This document shows, piece by piece, positions 60,306-64,000 of a DNA stretch of 64,000 nucleotides. The DNA is from Flavobacterium sp. (GTDB lineage Bacteria > Bacteroidota > Bacteroidia > Flavobacteriales > Flavobacteriaceae): the NCBI GenBank assembly GCA_027484725.1, contig JAIXSK010000012.1:1-64000 (forward strand). Reading direction: 5' to 3'. The translations under genes were made by a program, and so were the position numbers. Position 1 is the first letter of the stretch; each line of letters starts with the position of its first letter. The notes under the pieces were generated by a model. That model made no database searches, had not been told where the DNA came from, and saw only the letters and a program-made list of their open reading frames with translations.

Positions 60306-61079
60306 ATGAATTCCAGAGCCCAGCAACTACAAGCTTTTGACCGATTGTTGAACATTATGGACGACTTGCGCGCGCAATGTCCGTGGGATAAAAAACAAAC
60401 CCTGGAATCATTGCGCCATTTGACTATTGAAGAAACCTACGAACTTGGCGATGCCATTCTGAATAATGATCTCAATGAAGTCAAAAAAGAACTCGGCGAT
60501 TTGTTGCTTCACATAGTTTTTTATGCCAAAATCGGCAGTGAAACCCAAGATTTTGACATCGCTGATGTTTGTAACGAAATTTGTGAAAAACTCATTCATC
60601 GCCATCCGCATATTTACGGTGATGTTCAGGTAAAAGACGAAGAAGAAGTCAAGCAAAACTGGGAAAAACTCAAACTCAAAGAAGGCAAAAAATCAGTTTT
60701 AGAAGGTGTTCCGCAAGGTTTACCGGCACTGGTCAAAGCCAGTCGCATTCAAGACAAAGCCAAAGGTGTGGGTTTTGATTGGGAAGAACCGCATCAGGTT
60801 TGGGACAAGGTTCAAGAAGAACTCAGCGAATTACAGGCTGAAGTGGCCGACGGAAATCAACAGCGTATTGTAGCCGAATTTGGCGATGTCTTATTTTCGA
60901 TGATTAATTATGCTCGCTTTTTGAATGTGAATCCTGAAGATGCACTTGAGCGTACCAATAAAAAATTCATCAAACGTTTTCAGTATTTAGAATCAAAAGC
61001 CGCAGAAATTGGCAAACCATTGTCAGAAATGACTTTGGCTGAAATGGATGTTTTTTGGAACGAAGCCAAAAAGTTATAA
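60306..61079 (+). CDS. mazG: nucleoside triphosphate pyrophosphohydrolase
   Basis: LRAQCPWDKKQTLESLRHLTIEETYELGDAI...HPHIYGDVQVKDEEEVKQNWEKLK. Confidence 0.95.
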   Translation: MNSRAQQLQAFDRLLNIMDDLRAQCPWDKKQTLESLRHLTIEETYELGDAILNNDLNEVKKELGDLLLHIVFYAKIGSETQDFDIADVCNEICEKLIHRHPHIYGDVQVKDEEEVKQNWEKLKLKEGKKSVLEGVPQGLPALVKASRIQDKAKGVGFDWEEPHQVWDKVQEELSELQAEVADGNQQRIVAEFGDVLFSMINYARFLNVNPEDALERTNKKFIKRFQYLESKAAEIGKPLSEMTLAEMDVFWNEAKKL

Positions 61080-61080
61080 A

Positions 61081-61761
61081 TTATTCTGAAGCTCTTCTGA
61101 GTCCGTTGCGGTCCAGCAAAGTAATTTTCTTGCCTGAAAGTTCAATGAGTTTACTTTTGTTGAATTCTGACAACAATCTGATACAGCTTTCGGTTGCTGT
61201 GCCAATCATTCCGGCCAATTCCTCTCGCGATACGTGTAATCTAAGTGAGCCATCCTCATTTTTACCAAAAGTATTTTCTAAATACAAAAGTGTTTCAGCC
61301 AATCTTTCCTTGACATTTTTCTGTGCCATAGATACCATATGATCGTCCGCTTCTTTGAGATCGCCACAAATGGTGCGCATGACATTCATAGAAAACTGAT
61401 TGTTCTGGTTGAAGAACTGCAGAACTTCGCTTTTTGGAATAAAGCAAACTTCCATGTCTTCCATAGCTACTGCCGAAAGATTGGCCGGTTCATCGCTGAT
61501 CATCGAACGCTGACCGAGTAATTCTCCGGGTTTGGCCAGTTTAACAATTTGATCTTTTCCGTTGGCGCTGAGTTTGGTCAGCTTACAAACGCCATCTTTC
61601 ACACAATAAATACCGTTGACATTCTCGCCTTCTTCAAAAATAGGTTCGCCTTTTTTAATGGTATATGAAGTTTTGCAATTGGCCATTTTGATGAGCTCAT
61701 CTTTTGAAAGCGCTTTGAGCGAGCTGAATTCTCGCACAATACATTGTTCACATTTACTCAT
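61081..61761 (-). CDS. Crp/Fnr family transcriptional regulator
   Basis: cNMP-binding fold ANCKTSYTIKKGEPIFEEGENVNGIYCVKDGVCKLTK; HTH SREELAGMIGTATESCIRLLSEFNKSKLIEL; N-terminal CEQC. Confidence 0.94.
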   Translation of the reverse strand: MSKCEQCIVREFSSLKALSKDELIKMANCKTSYTIKKGEPIFEEGENVNGIYCVKDGVCKLTKLSANGKDQIVKLAKPGELLGQRSMISDEPANLSAVAMEDMEVCFIPKSEVLQFFNQNNQFSMNVMRTICGDLKEADDHMVSMAQKNVKERLAETLLYLENTFGKNEDGSLRLHVSREELAGMIGTATESCIRLLSEFNKSKLIELSGKKITLLDRNGLRRASE

Positions 61762-61800
61762 AATTGTTCGCAGTTAACAGTGGGTTCAAATTTAAACATT

Positions 61801-61820
61801 AATATGACAAAAATCATATT
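61801..61820. promoter_or_regulatory. candidate Crp/Fnr-type operator AATATGACAAAAATCATATT
   Basis: Perfect 7-bp inverted repeat AATATGA-N6-TCATATT (TGA-N6-TCA spacing) in the divergent intergenic region between the Fnr-like gene and the CcoI-like ATPase. Confidence 0.7.
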
Positions 61821-61870
61821 TTGTTTTGAACAACTGGCGGTACTTTGTCTCAGGTAAAATTGAGCAAATT

Positions 61871-64000
61871 ATGGACACCAACCAATGTTTTCACTGCGGG
61901 TTGGATGTGGTCGAATCAGACACAATTCATTTGGACGGCAAGACTTTTTGTTGTGCCGGATGCAAAACAGTGTATGAAATTTTCAGTTCTAACGGCATGG
62001 ACTGTTACTACGATTTTCAACAATCGCCCGGCGCCACACCCCAAGAAATAAAAGGCAAGTACGACTTTCTAGACAATCCCGAAATTGCTGAAAAACTGCT
62101 TGAATTCAATGAGTCTGAAACGGCTATTGTATCATTGTATATTCCGCACATACACTGTAGTTCTTGTATTTGGGTACTTGAAAATCTGCAACGTCTTCAG
62201 GGTGGTATCACCCAATCGCAAGTAAACTTCCCGCAAAAGAAAGTGCGTATCACCTACAAACCCCATTTGGTTTCGCTCAAAGAAATGGTTTTGCTTTTGA
62301 GTTCTATTGGCTATGAACCTTATATCAGTTTAGAGCAATATGAATCTGGGAAGCACAAGGTTGATCGCAGTTTGACTTATAAATTAGGCGTGGCGTTTTT
62401 CTGCTTTGGCAACATTATGCTCTTGTCGTTTCCGGAGTATTTTGAAGTGAGCGAATTTTGGCTGGATCAATACAAAGGATTCTTTAGATGGCTCATATTT
62501 GCTTTGGCTCTGCCGAGTTTTTTGTATTCGGCCAGCGGATATTACCAAGCTGCCTACAAAAGCATGCGCGCCGGCTTGCTCAATATTGAAATTCCGATTG
62601 CGCTGGGCATCATTGTGATGTTTGTGCGCAGTACTTTTGATATGCTCATGAATTACGGCCCAGGCTTTTTTGACAGCATGACCGGACTGGTTTTTTTCAT
62701 GTTGCTGGGCAAAACGTTTCAGACCAAAACCTATAGTTTTTTGAGTTTTGAGCGCGATTTTAAATCTTATTTTCCGATTGCGGTGTCTCGCATCCGCGGA
62801 AATCTCGAAGAAAACGTTGCGGTTTATGACATTGTCAAAGGTGACCGACTGTTGATTCGCAATCAAGAACTTATTCCGGTAGACGGAATATTGATCTCAG
62901 CCACGGCCGAAATTGATTACAGTTTTGTAAGTGGCGAGGCCAATCCGGTCTTTAAACAATCTGGCGATAAAGTTTACGCCGGCGGAAAACAAGTAGGACA
63001 AGTCATTGAAATGGAAGTGTTGCACAGCGTTTCGCAGAGTTACCTTACACAACTTTGGAGCAATGATGTCTTTCAGAAAAAAGTCAACCAAAAACACAAA
63101 AGCATTACCGATACGGTGAGTCGATATTTTACACCGGCTTTGCTGTTGATTTCTGTGATTGGTTTTGGCATTTGGATTCCGAGCGATACCAACACCGCTT
63201 TTAATGTATTCACAGCGGTGCTGATTGTGGCTTGTCCGTGTGCACTTGCGCTAACTGCTCCGTTTACTTTGGGCAATATGTTGCGCATTTTGGGTAATCA
63301 AAAATTCTATCTTAAAAATGCTACGGTCATTGAGCAATTGGCACAAGCCGATACGATTGTTTTTGACAAAACCGGAACCATCACTACCAATGCCGGAGCG
63401 GCAATTACTTATCAAGGCGAAGCTCTGTCAGAAGAGCAGACTTTGGTTCTGAAAAATGTACTGCGCGCGTCGAATCATCCGCTGAGTCGAATGCTTTATA
63501 ATCATTTGCCATCGGCAGCACGAATGAGCGTTGCTTTGTTTGAAGAAATTCCCGGAAAAGGCATTGTTGCAAGTGTTCAAGGAATCAATTACAAAGTAGG
63601 CTCTGCTTCTTTTACCGGAAGTGCAGCTACTTCAGAAATGCATCAGACGGCGGTGCACATTCAAATTAACGATACATATATAGGTAAGTTTGTTTTCAAT
63701 AATCAATATCGTCATGGTTTGAGTGAATTGTTTGAAAAACTCAGTCAAAAATATACGCTCAAAGTTTTATCGGGGGACAACGAAGGCGAACGCGAAGTTT
63801 TGCAAAAAATATTGCCAGTAGGAACCGAATTGGTTTTTAATCAAACGCCCGAGCAAAAACTTGAATTTGTTAAGAATCTGCAACATCAAGGTGCCAAAGT
63901 AATGATGGTGGGTGACGGGCTCAACGATGCCGGAGCACTGGCACAAAGTGATGTAGGTATTGCCATTGCTGAAAATGTCAATGTGTTTTCACCGGCGTGT
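61871..64000 (+). CDS. heavy-metal (copper) translocating P-type ATPase, CcoI/FixI-like (3' truncated by window)
   Basis: Own translation: MDTNQCFHCGLDVVESDTIHLDGKTFCCAGCKTVYEIF...PHIHCSSCIWVLENL...IVACPCALALTAPF...IVFDKTGTITTN...GDGLNDAGALAQSDVGIAI; open to 64000 (710 codons). Confidence 0.94.
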   Translation, partial: MDTNQCFHCGLDVVESDTIHLDGKTFCCAGCKTVYEIFSSNGMDCYYDFQQSPGATPQEIKGKYDFLDNPEIAEKLLEFNESETAIVSLYIPHIHCSSCIWVLENLQRLQGGITQSQVNFPQKKVRITYKPHLVSLKEMVLLLSSIGYEPYISLEQYESGKHKVDRSLTYKLGVAFFCFGNIMLLSFPEYFEVSEFWLDQYKGFFRWLIFALALPSFLYSASGYYQAAYKSMRAGLLNIEIPIALGIIVMFVRSTFDMLMNYGPGFFDSMTGLVFFMLLGKTFQTKTYSFLSFERDFKSYFPIAVSRIRGNLEENVAVYDIVKGDRLLIRNQELIPVDGILISATAEIDYSFVSGEANPVFKQSGDKVYAGGKQVGQVIEMEVLHSVSQSYLTQLWSNDVFQKKVNQKHKSITDTVSRYFTPALLLISVIGFGIWIPSDTNTAFNVFTAVLIVACPCALALTAPFTLGNMLRILGNQKFYLKNATVIEQLAQADTIVFDKTGTITTNAGAAITYQGEALSEEQTLVLKNVLRASNHPLSRMLYNHLPSAARMSVALFEEIPGKGIVASVQGINYKVGSASFTGSAATSEMHQTAVHIQINDTYIGKFVFNNQYRHGLSELFEKLSQKYTLKVLSGDNEGEREVLQKILPVGTELVFNQTPEQKLEFVKNLQHQGAKVMMVGDGLNDAGALAQSDVGIAIAENVNVFSPAC

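Overview
The window is a Bacteroidota (Flavobacteriia-like) chromosome segment. This assignment rests on T9SS sorting domains, TANNTTTG-type promoters, a CAL67264-like small membrane protein, DUF5606 and a SusC-type TonB receptor. Most of it is ordinary core genome: pyrD, guaB, a uvrD/pcrA helicase, YciO and TsaC paralogs, holA, ettA, rhlE, hutG/hutI, corA, COX15, cca, dapD, ruvX, def, mazG, an Fnr-like regulator and a CcoI/FixI-like P-type ATPase running off the right edge. A long accessory surface-glycan block (about 42.3-57.2 kb) starts with a pseudaminic-acid operon. The most unusual region is the left edge (1-2.7 kb). There, small minus-strand genes are separated by ~130-bp imperfect inverted repeats bounded by GCATAAC...GTTATGC cores, and they lie directly downstream of a tyrosine recombinase that appears to lack the IntI-specific insertion. 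I read this as an integron-like cassette array run by a non-canonical integrase. The second unusual theme is a set of intergenic repeats: a 16/18-bp GTGTC monomer family forming higher-order arrays of 34 bp and 50 bp, plus interspersed elements sharing GGGCGTGCC and CTCACGC termini. No homology search or folding program was run; all calls are from reading the sequence and the supplied ORFs.
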